From contig JAUCBJ010000300.1 in the NCBI GenBank assembly GCA_032718475.1, positions 1-39,392 of the forward strand: DNA of 39,392 nucleotides, read 5' to 3'. Both the position numbers and the translations under genes were made by a program. Source of the stretch: Nemertoderma westbladi. Lineage: Eukaryota; Xenacoelomorpha; Nemertodermatida; Nemertodermatidae. The notes beneath the pieces were generated by a model, which searched no databases, was not told where the DNA came from, and worked only from the letters and a program-made list of their open reading frames with translations. Shown here piece after piece: positions 8,601 to 19,361 of the stretch; position 1 is the first letter of the stretch; each line of letters begins with the position of its first letter.

Positions 8601-9317
8601 ATGGCTAACGAGGCAAATGTCAACGCGGTTGGAGTTAAACTGCCACACTTCTGGGCCAAAAACCCGTTGGTATGGTTTGCCCAGGTGGAGGCCCAGTTTA
8701 GCATCCGGAGGATTGTCGACGACACGACTAAATACTTCTACGTTGTCGCCGCTCTGGATCAACCCACCGCCGCCTGTCTACTGGACATCCTCACCGCCCC
8801 GCCTTCCGAAGGGAAATACGAATCCCTCAAGGCTCGACTCCTCGGAACTTTCGCCTTGAGTCGAAGCGAGCGCGCCGCGAAGCTGCTGCGGATGCGCGGG
8901 CTGGGCGACCGCAAGCCGTCCCAGATGATGGACGAGATGTTGGGGCTCCTCGCCGGCCATACTCCGTGTCTGCTGTACGAGCAGCTCTTTCTGGAGCAGC
9001 TCCCCAAGGACATCCGGCTCCAGGTCTCCAACAACTCTTTCGCGGATCCCCGTGCCCTGGCTGCCACCGCCGACGTTCTGTAGCTGGCCAAACAGCAGGG
9101 AGTCTCCCAACCAGCCGGATTAAACCGGGTGACAAACTCACTGCCGACGAATAACTCCTCCGCGCCACAACCCACAAAGGCGACCACGAACTCATCCGGT
9201 ACTGCTCGACCCGACACCAACGGGTTGTGCTACTACCATGCCTGGTTTGGTAGTGCCGCCAAGCAGTGCCGGTCACCGTGCAACTTCCCGGGAAACGCTC
9301 CAACCAGCCGACGCTAG
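8601..9317 (+). pseudogene. gag: Ty3/gypsy (CsRn1-type) gag, one internal stop
   Basis: Gag packages element RNA into particles. The ATG at 8601 (MANEANVNAV) is preferred over the upstream ATG at 8508, which lies inside the LTR. The product would be 238 residues. Residues about 10-150 show the expected capsid-like sequence (PHFWAKNP...WFAQVEAQF, then YFYVVAALD). Near the C terminus [14 protein letters not shown] followed by RSPC fits the CHCC-type finger characteristic of the CsRn1 clade instead of the usual CCHC knuckle. A TAG at 9081-9083 replaces what family comparison suggests is a tryptophan. The same frame reopens and ends at the TAG at 9315-9317. GC content is much higher than in the flanks. 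Confidence 0.85.
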
Positions 9318-11825
9318 CCGCTGCGTCGACTGGTCGCTACCACCAGCGGGACAACCTCCTCTACCTCTGGGACCGGAACTCCGGGCGCCACTTCCTCGTG
9401 GACACCGGCGCCCAGGTGAGCGTGTTTCCCGTCAGCGGATTCGACACCCGTTCCGGTCGTACTGGACCGCCGCTCAGTGCCGTCAACGGATCACCAATCC
9501 GTTCCTACGGAACCTGCGGAGTTCCTCTGCGGTTCAACGGCCGCCAGTTCAACTGGGACTTCGTGATCGCGGACGTCCCCCAGCCGTTGCTAGGGGCGGA
9601 CTTCCTCTGCGACCACGCCCTGATGGTGGACGTCAAGGGGCAGCAACTCATTGACATGGAAACCTTCCAGCCGATCCCCCTCCGTTGCTCCTCCTCCACC
9701 ATCCCAGGAACCCACCCTCAACTCGCATCGACAGCTGTAGATCGAGTCTACGCCGACCTCCTGGCGGAGTTCTCCTCCATCACGACGCCGACCTTCTCGG
9801 ACTCGTCTACTCGCCACGGCATGGAGCATTACATCCCGACCGCCGGTCGCCCTGTCCACGCCCGCGCTCGACGACTCCCACCGGATAAACTCGAGATTGC
9901 ACGGGTGGAGTTCAGCAAGATGGAGGAGATGGGGATTATTCGCCATTCGAATAGTCCCTGGTCGTCTCCCCTCCATATGGCGCCCAAGCCGGCTGGGGGT
10001 TGGCGCCCCTGCGGGGACTACCGTCTCCTCAATGATGCCACGACCCCCGATCGCTACCCAGTCCCGCACATTCAGGACTTCACGGCGTGTCTCGCCGGGG
10101 CCACGATCTTCTCTAAGGTCGACCTGGTGCGGGGCTACCACCGGATCCCCGTGGCCCCTGGTGACGTTCCCAAGACTGCCGTTATCACTCCGTTCGGACT
10201 CTTCGAGTTTGTCCGGATGCTGTTCGGCCTCAAGAACGCCACCCAGGCCTTCCAACACCTGATGGACTCCGTCTGCGCTGGGTTGGACTTCCTCTTCGCG
10301 TACCTGGACGACATTCTCATCGCAAGCGCGACCCCCGAGGAACACCTCGTCCACCTCTTCCAACGACTCCAGGACAACGGCCTCATTGTCAACCTGGCGA
10401 AGTGCGAGTTTGGGGTGGCGGAGATCCAGTTCCTCGGACACATTGTCAACGAGTCTGGAGTCCATCCGCTCCCGGACAAGGTGGAAGCCGTCCGCTCCTT
10501 CCCTCGTCCACCCACCACTAAAGGGTTGCGGGAATTTATTGGTATGGTAACGTTTTCCCACCGATTTATTTCCGCAGCTGCTGCCACCATGCAGCCCCTT
10601 TATGCCGCCGTCGCCACCAAGGTTAAGGACGTCGACTGGACTCCCGAACTCACCACCGCGTTCGAATCCTCCATGCGGGCCCTTGCGGATGCCACCATGC
10701 TTGTCCACCCCCGCCACGACGCTCCAACCTCCGTCACCACCGACGCCTCCGACTCCGCAGTCGGCGCGGCCCTTGAGCAGTGGTCCGATGGGAAGTGGCG
10801 GGCGCTCGCCTTCTTCAGCCGCCAACTCCGCCCTCCGGAACGGAAGTACAGCACCTACAACCGCGAACTCCTCGGCCTGTACCTCGCGGTCCGCCACTTC
10901 CGGTATTTCCTAGAGGGCCGTCCGTTTGTGGCCTATACAGACCACAAACCGCTGACCCACGCGTTTGCCAAGGTCACTGACCCCTGGTCTCCCCGTCAAC
11001 AGCGCCACCTAGCGTACATATCTGAGTTCACCACCAATGTACGTCATGTTGACGGGAAGGACAACCAGGTGGCGGACGCCCTCTCCCGCAGCTTCGTGGG
11101 CCACCTGTTGACCCAACTCGGGGTTGACTACACCGCCATGGCGGCCGACTAGCGGGAGGACAACGAACTCCAGACCCTCCGGAGGAACCCAGGTAGCCTT
11201 GACCTGCATGACGTCACATTCACGGAGAAGGACGTCACGCTTCTCTGCAATGTCTCGACTGGCCAACCCCGGCCGCTCGTCCCGAGTTCGTGGCGCCGTC
11301 GCGTGTTTGGCGTAGTCCACTCCCTGTCCCATCCGTCCATCCGCTCAACTCGGAAGCTCATCTCGGAGCGCTTTGTCTGGCACGGCCTCGCCAAACAGGT
11401 AACCGCCTGGGCCAAGGCCTGCGTTGCCTGCCAAACCTCCAAGGTTCAGCGCCATACGAAGGCTCCACTGGAGACCTTCACTGTCCCACGTTGTTGCTTC
11501 GACCACGTTAACGTCGACCTGGTTGGTCCCCTCCCTCCATCCCAAGGGTTCACCTACCTCTTCACCATTGTCGACCGGACGATGCGTTGGCCCGAGGCCA
11601 TTCTGCTCGCCGACTCAACAACCGAGACCTGCGTCCGCGCTCTCGCCGCCTACTGGATCGCCCGGTTTGGCGTCCCGGCCGAACTCTCCTCCGACTGGGG
11701 CGCCCAGTTCACCTCGGAGTTGTGGTCCGAAGTCAACCGCCTCCTCGGGACGAAACTCCACCGGACTACGTCATACCACCCGCAGGCAAACGGTCTGGTG
11801 GAATGGTTCCACCGCTCCCTCAAGG
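9266..11825 (+). pseudogene. pol: Ty3/gypsy (CsRn1-type) pol: protease, RT, RNase H, integrase N-terminal and core; interrupted by the BEL LTR
   Basis: The frame is -1 relative to gag and overlaps its end, consistent with frameshift expression. Protease DTGA is at 9401. RT has [10 protein letters not shown] (first Asp at 10121) and YLDD at 10301-10312. RNase H runs from TDASDSAVG (about 10738) through YTDHKPL (about 10936). A TAG at 11150-11152 breaks the linker, then the same frame resumes. Integrase keeps an HxxxH/CxxC zinc region (about 11321-11437) and a D,D,E-type core: VDLVGP near 11514, SSDWGAQF near 11690, and an E in NGLVEWFHR near 11800. The reading then runs into the BEL LTR at 11826. 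It continues only at 32826, 21 kb away. [15 protein letters not shown] and VEWFHR each differ from family consensus by a change explained by C-to-T at CpG. Confidence 0.92.
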
Positions 11826-12961
11826 TGTAAAAGCTTTTGCGGACATAACTAGTCATTTTCCCACAATGCGCAGAATACTCTAAAATAGCCCTTAAAAGTG
11901 ATTCAACTACGCCATGGGAAGGAATTAGAACCAAGATGACGAAATCTGTCAGCTGATTCTTTGTTGACGTGGAACTCTCTTTGTTCTGGCCTTATTCAGC
12001 CAATCAGAGCGATTTTCACTTTATGGCTAAGAGAATCCTACCTAAACTCGCGCAATGCATTATGGTCTTGATTCTATTTTTCTGAGAATTCGAACAACTC
12101 AGAATTCTGTGCTTCTGTGTAAAAGTTTCAGACTTTGGCCTAGGAAATATCAGATGGCCTTGATTATAAGAACGTAAAACTATTAACCTGATGAACACCT
12201 ACATTTCTCATTACAATTCAATTCAACTCATTACAATGCATTACGTAACACATACTGACTGTTCACCGCATTATTTTACTTCTGTTTACAGTCTTTATTA
12301 ATTGTTGTTATATTAATGGATATTGTTGTTATATTTGGAAAATACCGATAAATAATCATAAACCCCTCAATCTTCTTGATTACTGAGGTAAGAGGAACAG
12401 GTTTACCGGTAACAACTGCGACTTAAATTATAGTGGTTTATGTGAATTAAATGCTATTTCATAATCCCTACGTGTGTCAGTTGCAATCCTTCTTATATAT
12501 GATCAAATTCAGTGACGATCGGCAGATTAGTGCAAAGTAGTGTGAAGTAGTGTGAAGTCGTGTGAAATAGTGTGAAGATTAATAAAGCATCTCCTAAAGA
12601 ATGCGCTGTTTACGAAACTCTGTGGCTATCTAGTTGTGATTAGTATAAGTCATAACTCTGTTTTTATACTTAAAGCGCCATGTCCTAAAGGAACTGTTAA
12701 TATTTCCCCGAAAGTAAATATATTTGTCAGAGATTATATAGTAACGATCAATCGAATAATACAGTAGGTCTACACTGCAATTATTTTCAAAGCATCCGAA
12801 TCCAGTCTCCCTTAACTGTGGGTGAATGATCGCGCACAGACTGGCTTCGGCGGATGTAACTTCAGTACATTAAATAATTGGTCTAGGCTAAAGTCGATTT
12901 ATAAACAAGAAGACAACTAAAATTGGCAGGATAAACTGCTAAAGGTCTAAAAGCGCGAACA
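11826..12961 (+). repeat. LTR A, chimeric BEL LTR at the duplication junction
   Basis: It starts TGTAAAAGC directly after CAAGG (11821-11825) inside gypsy integrase, and ends GCGCGAACA at 12961. The first ~950 bp match LTR B almost base for base. From CTGCAAT (about 12776) it switches to the sequence of the 4258-4445 tail. It is followed by the same flank as that tail, not by a BEL leader. AATAAA at 12581-12586, after several TAGTGTGAAG decamers, is a likely polyadenylation signal. Confidence 0.9.
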
Positions 12962-13087
12962 CTTTGCACAGTTATAAAGGTCGTTAGTCTCCGTTTAGGG
13001 AAATTATTTTAAGACAAAACAGGAAGAGCGCAACGAGGCTAATGAAGGAGAAGAGTATTATAAAACTAAAAATGTCATACAACTTAA

Positions 13088-15842
13088 GGGGGGGGGGAGG
13101 GGGGGTAGCGCATTTTCTGACCAAAAAGTCGAATTTTTGAAACATATCGTATCTGATGCAGGATTTAATGCTGAATCCAAATAAGGAACCCGTTTTCCTA
13201 TATCTTGCTTAGTTTTTGAGATATCTGGGATAGAAGATACTGGCTCCGATATATCGCGATATCGGTAAAGGAGATGAAGTTTGGGATTTGCATTCAATTT
13301 CTGCCATTTTCTGTGCTCAGTGGTGCTAATTGGATGTCTCCACGAGAAAGAGCACAAAATTTTAATTAAGAAGGTATTTTTTATGACTATTGGACATACT
13401 GATCAGTTTATAAGACAACTTCAAGTCTCCGGAATGAAGACGGGACTCGAATAAGTGACTCTGTGGTCTTTGCGGGATTACACGGAATAGACTTATCGGT
13501 CATCAGAGATCTTCAAAATGTATAATCTCCAGTTCTAGTGGTCGTACGGAGTTCGTTTTGGGCTCATTCGAAAGCTCTTTTCTCAGAGACCAAAGTTACC
13601 ATTTGGTTTGGCAAACTCTTGAAAGCTGCCTGAGCAATCATAACTTGAACAAAATTTGCTTGGCATATTTTACCCAAATTCATGTGGGGCAAGCCACGAA
13701 GTGAGTGAGCATTAGCGTAGGGGTACCATTAATCAACCTGTTGTTCTGTCGCGTTTTTTTTTCAGTATTTTATTTTAAACGTTAATAACTCGGCCAATCC
13801 TTGATGAAATCTATCCAAACTTGGTACACATGTTGTTTGGCAAAAGTTTGAAAATTTTCCAAGTAGAATTTGCGTGGGGCCTTCGTGCAGCATCAGTGTA
13901 CTGTAACTGTTATTGCAGTTATAATAAATTTTTTTATCCAAATTTAAAATTCGTTAAATTATTATTACTGTAGGATAAATCAGCTGGTTTCTGACAAATT
14001 TTGCAATACATTGGGGCTGTCTGCCAATCTGCATGTACCATGTGTACCGGTACTGTCAGGCTGTACTCAATCCCTGAATCGAGAATCCTGCAATCAGTCA
14101 ATACTGCAATACTGGTCAGCCGGTAGCATACACTGCAGACATGCCATATCATGTAATCTAATTAAACATGGCCCCGGCCACCCTTGCGGTGATTATAGTT
14201 TAGGCCTAATTAGCCCAGTACCGGCACCGGTAATAATAATATAATAGTTTAGATAGTTACCGCTAATCATTCAGTCATTGGCACGGTACACCATATTGCT
14301 GTACTGCCGTTGTAGTGCGCACCGTAGGTACCACCCTACTACCAGTACCGGCTGACCGGTGGCAACTAGCACTTCAGCACTTGCACAGCAACAGCACTAC
14401 CGGCGATACACAGGTTGGAATTTATGTAGAGTTTGCTCAACAGTACAGATATAAAATAGTTATCTAAATTATATATATTACTATTGACAAGTATTGAAAT
14501 ATATACCGTTATTCGTGTTATCAGTATTTGCAACATCTGACATTGAAGAGGTGAGAGACGATGAATACCGGCACTCAACAAAACCAACGCTTATCACAGG
14601 CCGGTATGGTTACCTCGAAACCGGCGCGACTGTCCACTCGAATACAACTTCAAAACACAAACGCCAACAATAAACTGAAAGCGAATCGAACGTCTTCAGA
14701 AGAATCTGTCATTGGGACGAAGAAAAGGAAGCCGAAACCACGGGAATGGACTACAGCTAAGATTGAATGCTCCCATTGTCAGAGTTCCTGGGCCGAAATT
14801 GAAACACCAATTGCCGATGGGCTTGATCTCTCAAACCAAAACTTCCTCTGCGGGGTTTGCGCGGCAGTAAAGATTGAAAGTCTGGAAGCTGGCATCCCTA
14901 GGTATTATTATTATAAAGAGCGTCAGCCTGCGTTTAATAAATATATTTTAATACAAAACAGGTGGAACGCAAAGTGGCTTATAATGAAGACGAGTACTGC
15001 ATTGATTATATTCCTATAAACCACCTGGCTTTGCATATTGAACGTGCGTTTGGAAATAAGTTCGTGCTACCCTTCTGTGTGTGGTAGATGTCGCGGTTAT
15101 GTATTGGTGGGTGGGGGGAGGGGGGGGGGGTGCAGATTAAAAGGGGTGAACACGTACTGTCCCCCTTTCATTGATTAATTGGTGGTGTGGGTTAATCTCT
15201 CATAACCTGATTTTGTGATAGAGTCGCACAATTTTAATTTGTATCTTATAACTGGGCCTCGTGCTGCGCGAAGGCCCCACGAACGTGTTATGTTGCTTCA
15301 CAACCATTTTGTCTAAAATCAAATCTAACTTTGTTCTCTATGAAAAGAGCTTTCGAATGAGCCTAAAACGAACTTCGTACGACCACTAGAACTGGAGATT
15401 ATACATTTTGAAGATCTCCGATGACCGATAAGTCTATTCTGTGTAATCCCGCAAAGACCGCAGAGTCACTTATTCGAGTCCCGTCTTCATTCTGGAGACT
15501 TGAAGTTGTCTTATAAACTGACAAGTAGGTCCAATAATCATAAAAAAATACCTTCTCAATTAAAATTTTGTGCTCTTTCTCGTGGAGACATCCAATTGGC
15601 ACCACTGCGCACAGAAATTTGCAGAAATTGAATGCAAACCCCAAACTTCATCGCCTTTACCGATATCACGATATATCGGAGCCAGTATCTTCTATCCAAG
15701 ATATCTCGAAAACTAAGCAAGATACGGAAAAACGGTTTCCATATTTGGATTCAGCATGAAATTCTGCATCAGATAGGATATGTTTCAAAAATTCGTCTTT
15801 TTGGTCAGAAAATGCGCTACCCCCCCCCCCCCCCCCCCCCCT
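13088..15842. mobile_element. TTAA-flanked DNA element (copy 2)
   Basis: This is the duplicate of 4572-7318. TTAA at 13084-13087 and 15843-15846 flank it. The poly-G tip is interrupted by one A at 13098. A small insertion (CTGTA-type) near 13898 and a few substitutions separate it from copy 1. Because it arose by segmental duplication, it is not a second transposition. Confidence 0.78.
14561..15019 (+). CDS. Small zinc-finger-like protein inside the TTAA element (copy 2)
   Basis: The protein sequence is the same as the 6038-6496 ORF: basic N-terminal half, two CxxC pairs about 30 residues apart, and an unconvincing C-terminal tail. The same alternative downstream frame is also present and open. 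Identity here reflects the recent duplication, so it says nothing about selection on the protein. Confidence 0.48.
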   Translation: MNTGTQQNQRLSQAGMVTSKPARLSTRIQLQNTNANNKLKANRTSSEESVIGTKKRKPKPREWTTAKIECSHCQSSWAEIETPIADGLDLSNQNFLCGVCAAVKIESLEAGIPRYYYYKERQPAFNKYILIQNRWNAKWLIMKTSTALIIFL

Positions 15843-16953
15843 TTAAATAACCCTAGTTAGAAGGTTTACAAATGACAGTTAAAGTGCGTAAGGGCAAACT
15901 GAAATGGGTCTATATTATTTTTACAACTAGTTTATCACAAACTGATAGCATCGCCTTTACTCATATATATGTTAGGAAAGACATTTTTCGTATATCTAAT
16001 AGAGATTAGTATAATTTACTTTCTAATTTAGGCTTTTGTGCTGCGCGAAGGCCCCACGAACGTGTTACCTGCGTTCAGTTGAAATTCACCGGCAATAAAT
16101 TCCCAACTTAAGTTAAACGATGTTGTATAACTGTCAGTTTGTTGCTACCTTCATATTGCTAGTATTATAGATCAAATTAACCTTATGAATTTATCGTTGG
16201 CGTTTTTTGTAGTGGCATGTTTCACTTCAATATCACAGCAATCTCGGAATTATAATAATAAACGCAAATAATAATAGCTCATTCATTTATTTATTGGCTT
16301 GGAACGAATAAATTTTTTACATTGCTGTTTTTTAGGCACTGTATTTTTTCTGATTAATGTTGAAATATCTCGAAAATAAATGTGTTTATTAAGAGGTTTA
16401 TTATTTAACATTTTTATCAGAGTTATAATAAATGGACTCGAGGTAAGTGAAACATAACCCGGTAGAAATCGCGACCTTTGATTGTATCTCTGTATGGCGT
16501 CTCTAAAGGGTCAAGTGTGCGGATGTAAGTGGGTGTCTGAATATTTATTATTGAGTGTCGGAATATTTGTGAGTGCATAAAATATATCATAGACAATAAA
16601 TAATTGCACTCGTGTTACATTATAGCACGTATATAACGTACGGCATGCACAAAGGATCCTCACTCCCTCAGTGTGTGGCAAGTACCGAGGCGACTTAAAA
16701 ATAATAGTTTAGAGTGCCAAAGCTTGATTCATTAGCTACAATTACCCTGTAATTTAGAATCGCTATCAAACTTTATATTTCCCGCTAGCCGACTTGTATA
16801 TTACTGACTTTATAACCTTCCCGTGTAGTGGTAACAGATATCGAACCATTAGATACTTTCACTTTCAACAGACAACATACTGCTGTCCGTGTCTGTCTAG
16901 CGGGATGATCATTTGACTGTACGTACTATGTACATTACAGTACTACCGTTTAC
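15843..16953. other. AT-rich spacer, no gene seen (unit 2)
   Basis: This is the copy of 7319-8429 with very few changes. No gene, RNA or clear regulatory element is visible beyond the shared GAAGGCCCCACG block near 16045. Confidence 0.5.
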
Positions 16954-17067
16954 TGTAGTGTAGTGGATATATACCTACTGGTACCACACCAGCTGTCCTG
17001 GTGTCAACATAGTGTATTACATTGAAGTGATGTGAGTCGCGCTAATGCGAGAATCGCGCTCACTACA
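16954..17067 (+). repeat. Ty3/gypsy LTR right end, unit 2
   Basis: This is the copy of 8430-8543, ending CACTACA at 17067 and followed by the primer-site sequence TGGTGACCC from 17069. The ACACCAG/CTGGTGT hairpin is intact. Confidence 0.6.
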
Positions 17068-17127
17068 TTGGTGACCCAGACTGACGGAAACGGGTTTGCA
17101 TCAATAACATCTGTTTATATCATAATC

Positions 17128-18226
17128 CCGTCACCACAGACGCCTCCGACTCCGCAGTCGGCGCGGCCCTTGAGCAGTGGTCCGATGGGAAGTGGCGGGC
17201 GCTCGCCTTCTTCAGCCGCCAACTCCGCCCTCCGGAACGGAAGTACAGCACCTACAACCGCGAACTCCTCGGCCTGTACCTCGCGGTCCGCCACTTCCGG
17301 TATTTCCTAGAGGGCCGTCCGTTTGTGGCCTATACAGACCACAAACCGCTGACCCACGCGTTTGCCAAGGTCACTGACCCCTGGTCTCCCCGTCAACAGC
17401 GCCACCTAGCGTACATATCTGAGTTCACCACCAATGTACGTCATGTTGACGGGAAGGACAACCAGGTGGCGGACGCCCTCTCCCGCAGCTTCGTGGGCCA
17501 CCTTTTGACCCAACTCGGGGTTGACTACACTGCCATGGCGGCCGACTAGCGGGAGGACAACGAACTCCAGACCCTCCGGAGGAACCCAGGTAGCCTTGAC
17601 CTGCGTAACGTCACATTCACGGAGGAGGACGTCACGCTTCTCTGCAATGTCTCGACTGGCCAACCCCGGCTGCTCGTCCCGAGTTCGTGGCGCCGTCGCG
17701 TGTTTGGCGTAGTCCACTCCCTCTCCCATCCGTCCATCCGCTCAACTCGGAAGCTCATCTCGGAGCGCTTTGTCTGGCACGGCCTCGCCAAACAGGTAAC
17801 CGCCTGGGCCAAGGCCTGCGTTGCCTGCCAAACCTCCAAGGTTCAGCGCCATACGAAGGCTCCACTGGAGACCTTCACTGTACCACGTTGTTGCTTCGAC
17901 CACGTTAACGTCGACCTGGTTGTTCCCCTCCCTCCATCCCAAGGGTTCACCTACCTCTTCACCATTGTCGACCGGACGATGCGTTGGCCCGAGGCCATTC
18001 TGCTCGCCGGCCGACTCAACAACCGAGACCTGCGTCCGCGCTCTCGCCGCCTACTGGATCGCCCGGTTTGGCGTCCCGGCCGAACTCTCCTCCGACTGGG
18101 GCGCCCAGTTCACCTCGGAGTTGTGGTCCGAAGTCAACCGCCTCCTCGGGACGAAACTCCACCGGACTACGTCATACCACCCGCAGGCAAACGGTCTGGT
18201 GGAATGGTTCCACCGCTCCCTCAAGG
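17128..18226 (+). pseudogene. pol: Ty3/gypsy pol remnant: RNase H and part of integrase, unit 2
   Basis: After the leader the sequence jumps from the base before gag ATG straight to the RNase H start (GTCACCAC, equivalent to 10732). Gag, protease and RT are thus lost in one deletion. RNase H (about 17135-17480) then integrase follow. The TAG that breaks the linker in unit 1 is also here (17547-17549), so it predates the duplication. A 4-bp duplication near 18008-18013 (GGCC) shifts the integrase frame relative to unit 1. The reading ends at CAAGG (18222-18226), where LTR B begins. Confidence 0.88.
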
Positions 18227-19361
18227 TGTAAAAGCTTTTGCGGACATAACTAGTCATTTTCCCACAATGCGCAGAATACTCTAAAATAGCCCTTAAAATT
18301 GATTCAACTACACGATGGGAAGGAATTAGAACCAAGATGACGAAATCTGTCAGCTGATTCTTTGTTGACGTGGAACTCTCTTTGTTCTGGCCTTATTCAG
18401 CCAATCAGAGCGATTTTCACTTTATGGCTAAGAGAATTCTACCTAAACTCGCGCAATGCATTATGGTCTTGATTCTATTTTTCTGAGAATTCGAACAACT
18501 CAGAATTCTGTGCTTCTGTGTAAAAGTTTCAGACTTTGGCCTAGGAAATATCAGATGGCCTTGATTATAAGAACGTAAAACTATTAACCTGATGAACACC
18601 TACATTTCTCATTACAATTCAATTCAAATCATTACAATGCATTACGTAACACATACTGACTGTTCACCGCATTATTTTACTTCTGTTTACAGTCTTTATT
18701 AATTGTTGTTATATTAATGGATATTGTTGTTATATTTGGAAAATACCGATAAATAATCATAAACCCCTCAATCTTCTTGATTACTGAGGTAAGAGGAACA
18801 GGTTTACCGGTAACAACTGCGACTTAAATTATAGTGGTTTATGTGAATTAAATGCTATTTCATAATCCCTACGTGTGTCAGTTGCAATCCTTCTTATATA
18901 TGATCAAATTCAGTGACGATCGGCAGATTAGTGCAAAGTAGTGTGAAGTAGTGTGAAGTCATGTGAAATAGTGTGAAGATTAATAAAGCATCTCCTAAAG
19001 AATGCGCTGTTTACGAAACTCTGTGGCTATCTAGTTGTGATTAGTATAAGTCATAACTCTGTTTTTATACTTAAAGCGCCATGTCCTAAAGGAACTGTTA
19101 ATATTTCCCCGAAAGTAAATATATTTGTCAGAGATTATATAGTAACGATCAATCGAATAATACAGTAGGTCTACACTGCAATAACTTTCAAGGCATCCGA
19201 ATCCAGTCTCCCATACCATGGGTGATAGGTTGAGCACGGACTGGCTTCGGCTGATGTAACTCCAGTACACTAGGTAATTGATATAGGCCAAAGTCGATTT
19301 ATAAACAAGAGGACAACTAAAGTTGGCAGGTTAAACTGCTAAGGGTCTAAAAGCGCAAACA
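18227..19361 (+). repeat. LTR B (5' LTR of the BEL element)
   Basis: It begins TGTAAAAGCTTTTGCGG right after CAAGG and ends GCGCAAACA. It contains four to five TAGTGTGAAG-like decamers (about 18938-18978), AATAAA at 18982-18987 as probable polyadenylation signal, and the terminal hairpin (about 19195-19255). Several differences from LTR C are CG in C against CA or TG in B, as expected from methylated CpG decay. Confidence 0.93.

Larger units (their letters stand above)
4258..12775 (+). repeat. Tandem duplication, unit 1 (about 8.5 kb)
   Basis: Everything from ACTGCAATTATTTTC at 4258 onward recurs from 12776 in the same order and orientation with few differences: the LTR tail, flank, TTAA element, AT-rich spacer, gypsy and the start of the BEL LTR. 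The offset is about 8.52 kb up to the gypsy gag start and about 6.40 kb after the deletion in unit 2. Confidence 0.93.
12776..19190 (+). repeat. Tandem duplication, unit 2
   Basis: It repeats 4258-12775 in order, minus about 2.13 kb of gypsy (after 17127) and plus 4 bp near 18010. Its right end runs into LTR B and the BEL interior, which unit 1 lacks. Confidence 0.93.

Noticed and set aside
9590-10897. 435-codon minus-strand ORF opposite gypsy pol
   Set aside because: It is the GC-rich antisense shadow of clear protease-RT-RNase H coding sequence on the plus strand.
12530-12580. TAGTGTGAAG decamers in the LTRs as a CRISPR-like or host satellite array
   Set aside because: There are only four to five short degenerate copies without spacers, present at the same place in each LTR before AATAAA. 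They are an internal LTR repeat.
11826-12961. LTR A as a normal solo LTR
   Set aside because: A solo LTR would be followed by the second CAAGG and the rest of gypsy integrase. Instead the flank of the 4258-4445 tail follows, and the LTR switches sequence type near 12776.
13088-15842. A second independent transposition of the TTAA element
   Set aside because: Flanks on both sides are duplicated too, so this copy came with the 8.5-kb tandem duplication.
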